From UBA8106 sp913052135 (GTDB lineage: Bacteria > Acidobacteriota > Vicinamibacteria > Vicinamibacterales > UBA823), in the NCBI GenBank assembly GCA_913052135.1, contig CAJXDY010000017.1:1-41031 (forward strand): a DNA stretch of 41,031 bases, read 5' to 3'. A program made the position numbers and the translations under genes. The notes below the pieces were generated by a model. That model was not told where the DNA came from. It saw nothing but the letters and a program-made list of their open reading frames with translations, and did no database searches. The first letter of the stretch is position 1; each line of letters opens with the position of its first letter. Below are positions 1 through 9,529 of this stretch, one piece after another.

Positions 1-511
1 GCGTCATGTCATTCGAGTACGGCAGACCAAAGTACTCATCAAATCCCTGGGCTAAAGGTAAATGCTCAGGATGGTCACCCAAGTGCCACTTGCCAACGGC
101 TGCTGTAGCATATCCAAGTGGTTTCAATAGATCAGCGATCGTGATTTCATCAGGGTGAAGCCCGACGTCCTCTTGAGGTGATAACACCCGTGGCATGCTG
201 ACACGTTGCGGATATGACCCTGTGAGTAATGCGGCTCGAGACGGAGAACAGCCAGACGACGCCACATAAAAACTCGTGAATATCGCCCCTTCAGCAGCCA
301 TGCGATCGAGGTGTGGCGTTTCAAATCCCTCAGCACCAAATCGACCAGTGTCCGCATAGCCCTGGTCATCGGTAAAGATGATTATGATATTTGGAGGACG
401 ATCGGTCAGCAGGGAATCAGGTGTCTGGGTTTGACAACCCAGGAGCATGGGAAGTAAACCCGCAACCACATAGTAACCCCAGTCAAAACGCCGCCAGCGA
501 ATCTGAGGCAT
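1..511 (-). CDS. Sulfatase, Cys-type lipoprotein (partial, C-terminus beyond left edge)
   Basis: This is the N-terminal 170 residues of a sulfatase of the alkaline-phosphatase superfamily, which would hydrolyse sulfate esters outside the cytoplasm. The start is an ATG at 511. A basic N-terminus, a hydrophobic stretch and a lipobox ending in LLGC (Cys26) predict a lipoprotein. Residues 41-49 include the metal-binding Asp pair in FTDDQGYAD. CSPSR (Cys88) is the formylglycine signature, followed by ALLTGSYP, and GKWHLG is the second family signature. The start codon overlaps the stop of the upstream sulfatase by one base (TAATG), so the two are probably translationally coupled. The rest of the enzyme, including the C-terminal subdomain, is outside the window. 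The substrate is unknown; sulfated glycans are a guess from the cluster. Confidence 0.9.
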   Translation of the reverse strand, partial: MPQIRWRRFDWGYYVVAGLLPMLLGCQTQTPDSLLTDRPPNIIIIFTDDQGYADTGRFGAEGFETPHLDRMAAEGAIFTSFYVASSGCSPSRAALLTGSYPQRVSMPRVLSPQEDVGLHPDEITIADLLKPLGYATAAVGKWHLGDHPEHLPLAQGFDEYFGLPYSNDMT

Positions 512-2061
512 TACGGTGAGGGGACCTGCAACTCCATTTTCAAGCGCACTAACTCTTCGAGCAATGCCTGTTGTACTGCAGTGTGCGCTGACGTGCCATA
601 AACACTACGTATTTCATTTGGATCTGCCATTAAATCGTACATTTCCCATTCGTCAGTCTCATAGAAATGTATCAACTTATGGGTAGGTGTCCGGACACCC
701 TCATGTGGAACAACGTTATGTATGCCCTTTTCATAATAGTGATAGTAGAAACTCGTTCGCCAATCCTCGACTGTCGTGCCTTCAAGCAATGGAACAAGGC
801 TGCGCCCCTGCATGTCACCAGGGACTTCAACACCTGCCATCTGGAGTAATGTTTCTGGAATATCAAGATTTGAAACCATATCGCCGTTGACGCTGCCTGG
901 CTTAACATGACCGGGCCACCGGACGATAAGCGGCGTCTTGAGCGACTCTTCGTACATCCATCGCTTGTCATACCACCCGTGCTCACCTAAATAAAAACCT
1001 TGGTCAGAGCTGTAAATGACAATGGTGTTGTCAGCAAGGCCCGTCTCATCCAAGTAACGAAGGACTCGTCCGACATTGTCATCAACCGATGCAATAGTCC
1101 GCAAATAATCCTTAATATAGCGTTGGTATTTCCAACGAACCAAGTCGCGACCTTCGAGATTAGCAGCCTCAAATTGCGCGTTTTTGGGATCGTATATCGC
1201 ATCCCAGACACGGCGTTGGGAATCGTCGAGTCGACCATAACTATCAAGCCACCACTGCATTTCCCGATTAGAATCTGTGGTGCCAGTCGGTGGTCCAAGC
1301 TTCAGGTCGTATCTGTCGATCAGGTGACGTCCTATCTCCATCTCCTGCAGCCGTGCCGGACTGGCCCGATTAGCATAGTCATCAAAGAGCGTCGGTGGCT
1401 CCCAGAGTGTCATACCGTCATAGAGTGTGAGGTGATCTGGGCCAGGCATCCAGTTCCGGTGAGGCGCCTTATGCTGATACATGACCATGAACGGGCGGTC
1501 AGGATCCCTTGTATCCTGGAGCCATTCCAACGTGAGATCTGTAATGATATCGGTGACGTACCCGTGATGCTGACGCTCACCACCTGCGATTCGCATATCA
1601 GGGTTGTAGTACTCGCCCTGACCAGGTAGCACCTCCCAGTAATCAAATCCGGTGGGATCACTCTTTAAATGCCATTTTCCAATCATTGCAGTCTGGTATC
1701 CAGCTTGCTGCAACAACTTCGGAAAGGTTTCCTGCGTTCCATCAAATATTTGGCCATTGTCACGCACGCTATTTAGGTGACTATATTTACCCGTTAGGAT
1801 GACAGCCCGACTTGGTGCACAGATCGAATTGGTCACCATGGCGTTCTCGAACCGCATACCCTCACGAGCGAGTCGGTCAATATTGGGGGTGTGATTAATC
1901 TTGGAACCGTAGGCGCTAATCGCTTGGTAAGCATGGTCATCCGTAAAAATAAAAACAATGTTTGGACGAGTCGATTCCTGCGCAACTACCATCGCCGGCC
2001 ACAATGTCATTACAAATATGGCTATCGCCAGTGTCTGTCCCAAACGCTGAATGCCGCCCAT
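511..2061 (-). CDS. Sulfatase, secreted, Cys-type (N-acetylglucosamine-6-sulfatase-like)
   Basis: This is a complete sulfatase of 516 residues. I chose the ATG at 2061 because GGAGGAG lies nine bases upstream and the protein then opens with a clean signal peptide ending near VVAQES; the open frame runs further upstream but without such signals. The metal-binding FTDDHAY motif is at residues 39-45, the formylglycine motif CAPSR starts at Cys81, and GKWHL follows. The long middle (KAPHRNWMPGP) and the later SSDQGFYLGEHGWYDKR and TPLIVRWPG stretches resemble mucin-desulfating or N-acetylglucosamine-6-sulfatase-like members. It would need a formylglycine-generating enzyme or anSME, neither of which is in the window. 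It lies directly upstream of the partial sulfatase and is divergent from the sulfatase at 2261, with about 200 bases between them. Confidence 0.92.
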   Translation of the reverse strand: MGGIQRLGQTLAIAIFVMTLWPAMVVAQESTRPNIVFIFTDDHAYQAISAYGSKINHTPNIDRLAREGMRFENAMVTNSICAPSRAVILTGKYSHLNSVRDNGQIFDGTQETFPKLLQQAGYQTAMIGKWHLKSDPTGFDYWEVLPGQGEYYNPDMRIAGGERQHHGYVTDIITDLTLEWLQDTRDPDRPFMVMYQHKAPHRNWMPGPDHLTLYDGMTLWEPPTLFDDYANRASPARLQEMEIGRHLIDRYDLKLGPPTGTTDSNREMQWWLDSYGRLDDSQRRVWDAIYDPKNAQFEAANLEGRDLVRWKYQRYIKDYLRTIASVDDNVGRVLRYLDETGLADNTIVIYSSDQGFYLGEHGWYDKRWMYEESLKTPLIVRWPGHVKPGSVNGDMVSNLDIPETLLQMAGVEVPGDMQGRSLVPLLEGTTVEDWRTSFYYHYYEKGIHNVVPHEGVRTPTHKLIHFYETDEWEMYDLMADPNEIRSVYGTSAHTAVQQALLEELVRLKMELQVPSP

Positions 2062-2260
2062 AGCGATCTTCTCCTCCATGAATGTCAGGCTCCTATTTTC
2101 TGGTGAAGCAGCACAACTTACCACGATGTCCACAAAAGTCAGGTATTGCCGTAAATGAAGGTCAACTCCAGTCTCATCGAGTAGCCTAGCAAACGAGTAT
2201 ATTCTTAGATAGTGGGTGGGTGTAGTATCACTGTTCTGACGGAATTCATAGAGAACAAAG

Positions 2261-3709
2261 ATGCGAATGTCGCGGCAGTACTTAATTTTACCCGTGTTGC
2301 TTGGACTCGTAGGAGCGATCGTTGCCGGGTGTACCGAAAAGTCCGAAAGTGAAAGATCGACTACACCAATATGGAACATCGTACTGGTACTTGTAGACGA
2401 TCTGGGTTGGACCGATCTGGGCATCATGGGTAGCAGTTTCTATCAAACACCAAATATTGACCGCCTCGCTCGTGAGGGTATGCGCTTCACGAATGCGTAC
2501 GCTGCAGCTACCGTCTGTTCACCCACGCGAGCCAGTATTCTCACCGGGCAATATCCAGCACGTCTGCACGTTACGGACTGGATTCACGGACATGCGAGAC
2601 CTTGGGCGAAATTGCAAGTGCCAACGTGGACCCATGAACTTCCATCTGAAGTAACGACATTGGCCGAAGCTCTCGGAACCGGTGGCTATGTATCAGCAAG
2701 TATCGGCAAGTGGCACCTCGGAGGTGACTTCCCTGAAGCACATGGTTTTGACTTGAATGTAGCAGGTGACCATCGCGGACAACCACCGAGTTATTACGCA
2801 CCCTACAATATTCCAACATTACAAGAACTCGAGAACGATGAAGAATACCTTACTGATCGTTTGACTGATGAAGCGATTGCCTTCATAACGGGAAATCGTA
2901 CAAACCCATTTTTCCTGTACTTACCCTTCTACACGGTTCATACGCCGATCGAACCTCCACTTGAGAAACTCACCCGGTATGAGGCGAAGGCCGCAACACT
3001 CAACGCGGACACTTCAAGTCAGCGTAATCCAGGCTATGCTGGCATGATCGAAAGTCTGGACGATGGCGTTGGACGGCTACTTGAAACCTTGAACGACCTA
3101 GATATTGCGGATCGGACTGTTGTGATATTTGCGTCCGACAATGGTGGGCTTGTACGGGATGCCTCTCCATGGGGACCTGTCACGTCTAACCTTGGACTCC
3201 GTGCCGGAAAAGGCTCAAGTTATGAAGGTGGCATCCGTGTGCCGTTCATCGTAAAGTGGCCTGGCACCGTCCAACCTGGCACAGTGGAAAGCACCCCTAT
3301 TATTAGCCCAGATATTTATTCAACGATTTTAGAAATCGCTGGCTTAGGTAGAAATTCTCCAGAACTACAGGATGGCATAAGCCTCGTCCCTTTGCTAAAA
3401 GGTGCAGGTCCAATTGATCGTGAAGCCCTTTACTGGCATTACCCCCATTACCATCCAGGCGGTGCCACACCACACGGCGCCGTTCGTGTGGGCGATCTGA
3501 AGTTGATCGAATTCTACGAAGATGCTCGAGTTGAACTCTACGACCTAGGCCTTGATGCCAGTGAAACTCAGAATCTCGCCATACGCTACCCATCTCAAGC
3601 CAAACACTTGACCGACATGCTGCATGTTTGGCGCGATAATGTCGGCGCACAGATGCCTTTAGAAAATCCAGACTTCGATGTTGAACGCGCCCTAGAATTC
3701 ACACATTAA
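2261..3709 (+). CDS. Arylsulfatase A-like sulfatase, lipoprotein
   Basis: The 482-residue product is a complete sulfatase. It has a signal peptide with lipobox VAGC (Cys24), the metal-binding LVDDLGWTD motif near residues 45-52, the formylglycine motif CSPTR at Cys86 followed by ASILTGQYPARL, then GKWHLGGDFP and ASDNGGL. The WIHGHARPW and LPSEVTTLAEAL segments resemble the arylsulfatase A-like group common in Planctomycetes and marine Bacteroidetes. An ATG at 2267 is an alternative start two codons later; neither has a strong ribosome site. It is divergent from the other two sulfatases, so the three probably form one sulfated-polymer degradation locus. The three sequences differ enough to suggest different linkages rather than recent duplicates. 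Confidence 0.92.
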   Translation: MRMSRQYLILPVLLGLVGAIVAGCTEKSESERSTTPIWNIVLVLVDDLGWTDLGIMGSSFYQTPNIDRLAREGMRFTNAYAAATVCSPTRASILTGQYPARLHVTDWIHGHARPWAKLQVPTWTHELPSEVTTLAEALGTGGYVSASIGKWHLGGDFPEAHGFDLNVAGDHRGQPPSYYAPYNIPTLQELENDEEYLTDRLTDEAIAFITGNRTNPFFLYLPFYTVHTPIEPPLEKLTRYEAKAATLNADTSSQRNPGYAGMIESLDDGVGRLLETLNDLDIADRTVVIFASDNGGLVRDASPWGPVTSNLGLRAGKGSSYEGGIRVPFIVKWPGTVQPGTVESTPIISPDIYSTILEIAGLGRNSPELQDGISLVPLLKGAGPIDREALYWHYPHYHPGGATPHGAVRVGDLKLIEFYEDARVELYDLGLDASETQNLAIRYPSQAKHLTDMLHVWRDNVGAQMPLENPDFDVERALEFTH

Positions 3710-3755
3710 TAGAAGAAGAGACAACTGGCTTGATTCCAAACTAGAAAATCATCAA

Positions 3756-4178
3756 TTACTTAAACAAGTCGTCAAAGGCAGTCGTGGCATTCTGTGGTTT
3801 GACTGAGCCGGTCTCCCGCTCCACTGTGCGTTGTAACTCGAAATAAGTGCAATCATTTTGACCGTCCTTGGGAGTGATGCGCTCAGGAATTGGCTGACTG
3901 CACTCGAATCGAGCCCCGGTATCAAACCATGTGCACTGGCCACAACTGTGCAGTGGACTGCCACATTTCGTGCATAGTTGCGTGTTATCGACAGCTGAGT
4001 CGATCACCTGGCTACAACGCATACAGCGACTAACTTCCCGGAATCCTGGGAAGTTCGCTTTCCGAAATTCACGTGGAGTACGATCTTTGCTGGCGCCTTG
4101 TCGTTGTTCGTCTCGTGGGTGACGTTTTGATTGATCGTCGTCTTGGTAGCCACGTTGTCGGTACTTACGATCACTCAT
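3756..4178 (-). CDS. Small Cys-rich (zinc-ribbon-like) conserved hypothetical
   Basis: I do not recognise a named family. The ATG at 4178 is chosen because AAAGGGAG lies seven bases upstream; this gives 140 residues. The first 55 residues are charged and rich in Arg, Lys, Gln and Asp (probably disordered). After this come CMRC, then CTKC, CGQC and two further spaced cysteines, with TWFDTGARFEC and NDCTYFEL around them. This pattern looks like two or three zinc ribbons packed together. A nucleic-acid or protein-docking role is possible but unproven. It is convergent with the sulfatase to its left and divergent from the UPF0182 gene. No signal peptide is seen, so it is probably cytoplasmic. Confidence 0.75.
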   Translation of the reverse strand: MSDRKYRQRGYQDDDQSKRHPRDEQRQGASKDRTPREFRKANFPGFREVSRCMRCSQVIDSAVDNTQLCTKCGSPLHSCGQCTWFDTGARFECSQPIPERITPKDGQNDCTYFELQRTVERETGSVKPQNATTAFDDLFK

Positions 4179-4303
4179 GTGCGCACTCCCTTTAATGATC
4201 GCGTAACACGCCTGAAAAAACAAAAAGGTGTTTTTAAAAGGTAATTTTCATCAAAAAACGGCTTACTCAACTTCGGCATAGACGACGGTATCATTCTACG
4301 CAG

Positions 4304-4309
4304 TATAAT
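4304..4309 (+). promoter_or_regulatory. Possible -10 box for the UPF0182 gene
   Basis: A perfect TATAAT lies 50 bases before the ATG at 4359. The best upstream match, TAGACG at 4279-4284, is a 4-of-6 match to a -35 box but with a long 19-base spacer. It is placed sensibly in the divergent gap, but this is only a sequence match. Confidence 0.35.
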
Positions 4310-4358
4310 GCCGGTCGCTATATAAATCTGTAACTCAGACAGACAATAGAGGTATCTC

Positions 4359-7085
4359 ATGGCAGCTAGGCTTCCGCTTATCCTAATTGGTTTCTTCCTT
4401 TTCATCGTCATTCCAGCACTTGTAGATTTTTTTGGTGAGTGGGTATGGTTCGGTGAAATGGGCTATCGCCAGATTTTTATCACAAGCCTGACGACAAAAA
4501 TACTACTCGGGGCTGCTGTTTTTGTGGGAACCCTCATATTATTGGGCGGTAATCTGCGCTTTGCCTTACAAGAACTCAAGAAGCCATTTTCCGTTGGTAC
4601 TCTTAGTCCCGAAACCCCACCGCTTGTTCTTGACAAAAAAAGTCTACGCACAATCGTCACTGGCGTGGCTGGCCTTGTAGCACTCTTCATGGCCTTATTC
4701 GCTGCCGGCCAGTGGCTTACGTTTCTCCAGTATCAACACGCGACCACGTTTGGCACCGTCGATCCTTTACTCGGTCGAGATATAGGGTTCTATGTATTTG
4801 AATTGCCATTTCTAGACTTCCTTCGCTACATGCTTCTTGCTATCACTGTGCTCTCGCTTATTGGTTGTGCGGCAATTTACTTAATTGCCGGAGCACTAGG
4901 CTATCAACCGGAGGCCGGCTTACAGATTAATCGTCGAACGAGACAACACCTTGGCCTTCTTATAGCTGCGCTCTTCCTGATAATGGCGTGGGGTGCCTCC
5001 TTGGATATGCCACGCTTATTGCTTACGCCCAGTGGCGTTATTCAAGGGGCGTCATACGTCGACGTAGAAGTTACACTCCCAATGCTAAAGCTGCTCATAC
5101 TTGTGCTGCTACTCGGCTCGGGGCTCGCAGCCTATCATGCCTTCAGCGCAAAACATTGGCCGATTCCATTAGCAGTGGCGTTGTACCTTATCGTGTCGGT
5201 GGGCGGAACGGGATACGCTGCCATCATCCAGCGGGTTGTTGTTGCGCCGAACGAACAAGAGAAGGAAGCTCCGTTCATCGCGTACAACATCGAATCAACA
5301 CGAAAAGCGTTTGCGCTCGACAACGTGGAAGAACGCGCACTGTCAGGCGACGCGACTCTGACGCTGGCCGACATTAATAACAACTCGGAGACAATCAACA
5401 ACGTTCGCCTCTGGGATCATCAACCACTCCTTGATACGTTCGGACAAATACAGGAAATCCGAACCTACTATGATTTCGCGTCGGTTGATAACGACCGTTA
5501 CGTTATTGATGGCCAGTACCGTCAGATCATGCTTTCAAGTCGCGAGTTGAATTCCGAGAGCCTCCCAAACCGAACTTGGCCAAACGAACGTCTCACGTTC
5601 ACACACGGTTACGGTGTCGCACTCGGTCCAGTCAACGAAGTGACGCCGGAAGGTCTGCCCGTGTTGTTTATTAAAGATCTGCCACCAGTTTCGTCGGTGG
5701 ATCTTGCTGTCGACCAGCCAAGTTTGTACTTTAGCGATCTCTCAAGCGATTACGTCCTCGTCGGTACAAACACCCGCGAGTTTCATTACCCAAAGGGTGA
5801 CGACAACGTTTTCAGTCAATACGAGGGTGCTGGAGGAGTTCCACTGGGTGGGCTGGTTCGCAAGATGTTGTTCGCATTATATTTTCGAGACTTTAACATC
5901 CTAATAAGTGAGCAGTTGACTCCCGAAAGTCGAGTGCTCTTCCATCGCAATATCACCGACCGCGTGAATACCATTGCGCCATTCTTGGTCTACGACGGAG
6001 ATCCGTATCTAGTGATCTCTGAGGGTCGGTTGTATTGGATGCGCGATGCTTACACTGTCAGCAAGCGGTATCCCTATTCGACACAAGTAGTCAACGAGGT
6101 CAACTATATTCGTAACTCCGTTAAGATTGTGATCGATGCCTACCATGGCACCACAACTTATTACCTCGCAGATCCAAACGATCCAATAGCGCTCACCTTG
6201 CAGCGTGTGTTCCCAGATTTATTTACGCCACTGGATGAAATGTCAGCGGATCTGCGTTCTCACATCCGCTACCCTGAAGATATTTTCCGATTACAAACGG
6301 AAGTGTTTTCGACCTACCACATGACTAATCCGGCCATCTTCTACAATAAGGAAGACCAGTGGGAAGTGCCAGCTATCGATGCCGACGGTCGCGACACACA
6401 GATGGAACCGTATTACACCATCATGAAGCTCCCTGGAGAAAACGAGGCTGAATTTATTCAAATGTTGCCATTTACGCCGCGGCTAAAGGACAATCTGGCG
6501 GCTTGGATGGTCGCACGAAGCGACGGTCAGCATTACGGCAAACTAATCGCATTTTCGTTTCCAAAGCAAACAGTCATTTTTGGTCCACGCCAAATTGTGG
6601 CGCGGATTAACCAAGACGAGACTATCTCTCCACAAATTACATTGTGGAATCAACAAGGCTCTCAAGTGCTCCAAGGCACACTGCTAGTTATTCCGATCGA
6701 AGAATCATTACTGTATATCCGACCTCTGTACCTGCGCGCAGCCGGGGGTAGGATTCCAGAACTAAAACGGGTCATCGTGGCGTATCAGAACCAGATCGTC
6801 ATGGAAGAAACGTTGTCGTTGGCATTAGAGCGCTTGTTCGGGCGCGTTCCAGAGAACCTGCAACTGGCATCGACCGAACAGGGTGAGCCAAGCGCAACCG
6901 TTTCCATGACGTCCAGTCAGACGGATGCACTAGAAGTGCCACCGCAGGGGCTAGCACTTGCGGAACAAGCACGGGTACACTATGAACGGGCCATCCAAGC
7001 CCAGCGTGCTGGCAATTGGAGCGTCTATGGCGACGAGGTCACCCGCCTCGGCGAAATTCTCGACCGCCTGACGGCATCGCAATGA
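4359..7085 (+). CDS. UPF0182 family large membrane protein (COG1615)
   Basis: The 908-residue protein matches the UPF0182 family: about seven hydrophobic segments in the first 300 residues (starting LPLILIGFFLFIVIPAL), the typical FFGEWVWFGEMGY near the start, and then a long extracytoplasmic region. That region contains characteristic stretches such as YNIESTRKAF, VRLWDHQPLLDTFGQIQ, RELN, LPNRTWPNERLTFTHGYG and the late FTPRLKDNLAAWMVARSD and YLRAAGG segments. Family length is about 900, so it appears intact. AGAGGT lies seven bases before the ATG. The biochemical function of the family is unknown. It is followed closely by the amidohydrolase (46 bases), which may share its transcript. Confidence 0.93.
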   Translation: MAARLPLILIGFFLFIVIPALVDFFGEWVWFGEMGYRQIFITSLTTKILLGAAVFVGTLILLGGNLRFALQELKKPFSVGTLSPETPPLVLDKKSLRTIVTGVAGLVALFMALFAAGQWLTFLQYQHATTFGTVDPLLGRDIGFYVFELPFLDFLRYMLLAITVLSLIGCAAIYLIAGALGYQPEAGLQINRRTRQHLGLLIAALFLIMAWGASLDMPRLLLTPSGVIQGASYVDVEVTLPMLKLLILVLLLGSGLAAYHAFSAKHWPIPLAVALYLIVSVGGTGYAAIIQRVVVAPNEQEKEAPFIAYNIESTRKAFALDNVEERALSGDATLTLADINNNSETINNVRLWDHQPLLDTFGQIQEIRTYYDFASVDNDRYVIDGQYRQIMLSSRELNSESLPNRTWPNERLTFTHGYGVALGPVNEVTPEGLPVLFIKDLPPVSSVDLAVDQPSLYFSDLSSDYVLVGTNTREFHYPKGDDNVFSQYEGAGGVPLGGLVRKMLFALYFRDFNILISEQLTPESRVLFHRNITDRVNTIAPFLVYDGDPYLVISEGRLYWMRDAYTVSKRYPYSTQVVNEVNYIRNSVKIVIDAYHGTTTYYLADPNDPIALTLQRVFPDLFTPLDEMSADLRSHIRYPEDIFRLQTEVFSTYHMTNPAIFYNKEDQWEVPAIDADGRDTQMEPYYTIMKLPGENEAEFIQMLPFTPRLKDNLAAWMVARSDGQHYGKLIAFSFPKQTVIFGPRQIVARINQDETISPQITLWNQQGSQVLQGTLLVIPIEESLLYIRPLYLRAAGGRIPELKRVIVAYQNQIVMEETLSLALERLFGRVPENLQLASTEQGEPSATVSMTSSQTDALEVPPQGLALAEQARVHYERAIQAQRAGNWSVYGDEVTRLGEILDRLTASQ

Positions 7086-7131
7086 GTGCGAACAGTATCT
7101 GCATATCCTGCCTGTGTTATGGAGCAAACAG

Positions 7132-8445
7132 ATGAAACTCAGACGAACCGATCTTGCAGCTATTAGCTTTATTGTTCTTGGCTTTGGAGGATGTACTAGT
7201 GCGCCTTCTGAGTCCGTCACACCCACAACACCAGGCTTGAAAGCGTTTATCGGCGCTCGAATTATCATCGATGGTAGCCGCGTTGTTGACTCAGGAGTGA
7301 TCATCGTCCAGGACGGCCGAATCACCGAAGTTGGAGAAGCTGAAACTGTAACTGTGCCGGCCGATGCGGAACGGATTGATCTTACGGGTCGAGTCGTCGT
7401 TCCAGGATTTATTAATACCCACGGACATGTTGGTGCCACCCGCGGATTAGAGTCGAGCCAGGATTTGTACACACGAGATAATCTCTTACGACAACTCGAT
7501 CTATACGCGCGTTACGGGGTAACGACCGTATTCAGCCTCGGCAACGACGGTAAAATCGGTTTGGACCTGCGAGACGAACAGAACGCCAACCCCCTGAGCC
7601 GCGCACGGCTATTTGTAGCCGGACCAGTGCTGAATCCATCAACTCCACAGGAGGCGCGAATCGCGGTCGACGAGGTTGCCGATATGGGCGTTGACATTGT
7701 TAAGATTCGTGTCGATGACAACCTTGGTAGTACGACAAAGATGCCTGAAGCGGTGTACCGTGCTGTTATTGACCAGGCCCACGAACGTGGCTTGCGGGTG
7801 GCAGCGCATCTTTTTTATCTAGACGATGCCAAAGCACTCGTCAAGGCCGGCGTCGACTTTTTGGCACACAGTATTCGTGATGTTGATGTTGACCAAGAAT
7901 TGATTAACTTGATGGTTGAACAGAACATTTGCCTGACACCAACACTCTTACGGGAAGTCTCTACGTTCGTTTATGAATCACGACCGAATTTCTTTGACGA
8001 CCCATTCTTTCTTCAACATATCGATCCGGACGTGCTGACACAACTGGAGGATCCAGAAAGGCAAGTCCAAGTACAAAATAGTTCAAGCGCCCAACAGTAT
8101 AAGGCGGCACTCGACATAGCAATGCGGAACGTTAAGGCGCTGGCCGACGGAGGTGTCCGGATTGCATTTGGCACCGACACAGGACCAGTTGGTCGATTTC
8201 AAGGTTACTTTGAACAACTTGAGCTGGAGCGAATGGTTGATGCCGGACTGACAGCCGAACAAGTGCTTGTGACAGCAACCCGCGATGCAGCAGCTTGCAT
8301 GCAAACAGAAGATGTCGGCACTCTTGAGGCTGGCAAGTGGGCGGACCTGTTAGTTCTCTCGGCTGATCCGCTTGACGACATCCTGAACACCCGCGCCATT
8401 GAATCCGTATGGATCGCTGGAAATCAGATTCCAACCTTAAACTAA
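7132..8445 (+). CDS. Amidohydrolase (imidazolonepropionase/prolidase-like), lipoprotein
   Basis: This is a metal-dependent amidohydrolase with a TIM-barrel. The ATG at 7132 is preferred over an ATG-less extension to 7114 because GGAG is eight bases upstream and a signal peptide with lipobox FGGC (Cys21) follows. Key sites are the HxH metal motif in NTHGHVG, the likely carbamylated Lys in DIVKIRVDD, His in AAHLFYLDD and AHSIRD, and the Asp in FGTDTGP. The C-terminal LEAGKWADLLVLSADPL is typical of the family's small beta domain. Residues about 35-80 form the N-terminal part of that domain. The substrate is unknown; related periplasmic enzymes include Xaa-Pro or Xaa-Arg dipeptidases, so a dipeptide or cyclic amide is plausible. 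Confidence 0.88.
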   Translation: MKLRRTDLAAISFIVLGFGGCTSAPSESVTPTTPGLKAFIGARIIIDGSRVVDSGVIIVQDGRITEVGEAETVTVPADAERIDLTGRVVVPGFINTHGHVGATRGLESSQDLYTRDNLLRQLDLYARYGVTTVFSLGNDGKIGLDLRDEQNANPLSRARLFVAGPVLNPSTPQEARIAVDEVADMGVDIVKIRVDDNLGSTTKMPEAVYRAVIDQAHERGLRVAAHLFYLDDAKALVKAGVDFLAHSIRDVDVDQELINLMVEQNICLTPTLLREVSTFVYESRPNFFDDPFFLQHIDPDVLTQLEDPERQVQVQNSSSAQQYKAALDIAMRNVKALADGGVRIAFGTDTGPVGRFQGYFEQLELERMVDAGLTAEQVLVTATRDAAACMQTEDVGTLEAGKWADLLVLSADPLDDILNTRAIESVWIAGNQIPTLN

Positions 8446-8507
8446 GTATTTTCGCATGTCGTTAGTTTCTTGTTTAAACTCATGCGCGCCCGCTGAGTGC
8501 GTTCACG

Positions 8508-9464
8508 TTAATTCTCAGCCTCGAATTGTTTCTTCCAGTACCGAAACAGGCCAAGCCAGCACATGTCAAGTGGTGCCGCCTCCAAGTAACGATGGGCGTC
8601 ATCAGCCGGCAAGTGTTGTCGCAAGTGCTTTTCCATATCCGCTACAAAAGAGGCCATGTAATCCTCTTCGCTAGTGTTTTGTTGGATAACGCGACGAGCG
8701 ATTTCCGTCATTTCATCGAGATGTTGAATCAACAATCGCAAATGCACGGACGGCGCATTGTGCGGTCCGAAATGGGTTAAGAATAAAGTCTCGGCGTGCC
8801 ACGAGTCGACGAGGGCAGCGGATTCCTTCCAGGCACGGATATCAATATCTGGCGGTGGTGTGGGAGGAAACACGTAAGGAGTCGGCCCAACCCGGATACC
8901 AGCCACATCACCTACAAATGCGATGCTGCTGGAACGATCAAAATAGCTAACATGGTGTCGGGCATGACCGGGCGTGTAAGCCACTTCCAGTTCCCGCTCT
9001 CCAAATGTAATCCTCTCGCCCCCTTTCAGTACGCGAAGATTAGCCTGCGGCACAGGTAGAACCTCACCCCACAAGCGATCCATATCATCACCCCATACTT
9101 GTTTGGCGCTGTCTAGGAGACGAGTCGGGTCAACCATGTGGCGGGCACCGCGTTCGTGGACGTACACCTTGATACCAGGATTCTCTCGAACGAGGGCACC
9201 AGTTGCACCAGCGTGGTCAAGGTGGATGTGGGTAAGTAGGACGGCATCCAGATCTCGAATCCCAATACCACGTTGCGCCAGTGTCTCGCGTAACGTCGTG
9301 AGGCAAGTCGTTGGCCCAGGATCAACGAGCACTGTACCAGCTAACCGGTGAATCACAGCCGTCGCAATAACCTGTCGATTGCCCTGAAAACAAAGGTCAA
9401 CATAGCCAATATCACGGGATAAATTAGTGAACGAAGATTCAGTCATTAATTTGTCTCTATTCAT
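8508..9464 (-). CDS. Metallo-beta-lactamase-fold hydrolase
   Basis: This 318-residue protein has the full MBL-fold metal set: THIHLDHAG (His79, His81, Asp83, His84), TPGHARHH, FVGDVAG for the bridging Asp, and LTHFGPH. The N-terminal VDPGPTTCL loop is also typical. It has no signal peptide and is probably cytoplasmic. The extra PTPYVFPPTPPPDIDI segment followed by SAALVDSW is shared with several uncharacterised bacterial MBL hydrolases in the glyoxalase II-like part of the superfamily. An internal ATG at 9446 is an alternative start. It is convergent with the amidohydrolase and divergent from the class V PLP enzyme, with only 65 bases between their starts, so the latter two may be co-regulated. 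The substrate cannot be told from sequence. Confidence 0.87.
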   Translation of the reverse strand: MNRDKLMTESSFTNLSRDIGYVDLCFQGNRQVIATAVIHRLAGTVLVDPGPTTCLTTLRETLAQRGIGIRDLDAVLLTHIHLDHAGATGALVRENPGIKVYVHERGARHMVDPTRLLDSAKQVWGDDMDRLWGEVLPVPQANLRVLKGGERITFGERELEVAYTPGHARHHVSYFDRSSSIAFVGDVAGIRVGPTPYVFPPTPPPDIDIRAWKESAALVDSWHAETLFLTHFGPHNAPSVHLRLLIQHLDEMTEIARRVIQQNTSEEDYMASFVADMEKHLRQHLPADDAHRYLEAAPLDMCWLGLFRYWKKQFEAEN

Positions 9465-9529
9465 CTTACTATCTCTAGGAGAAGGCTTGACGTTGGTGAA
9501 ATGCTTTTCTATCTTGTAAACATTGCGTT

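Noticed and set aside
1000..1629. Long open frame on the plus strand inside the second sulfatase
   Set aside because: It lies antisense to a clear sulfatase, has no recognisable domain, and its frame is explained by the codon pattern of the real gene.
2062..2427. Upstream extension of the second sulfatase to 2427
   Set aside because: It would run into the divergent sulfatase gene and bury the signal peptide; GGAGGAG before 2061 marks the real start.
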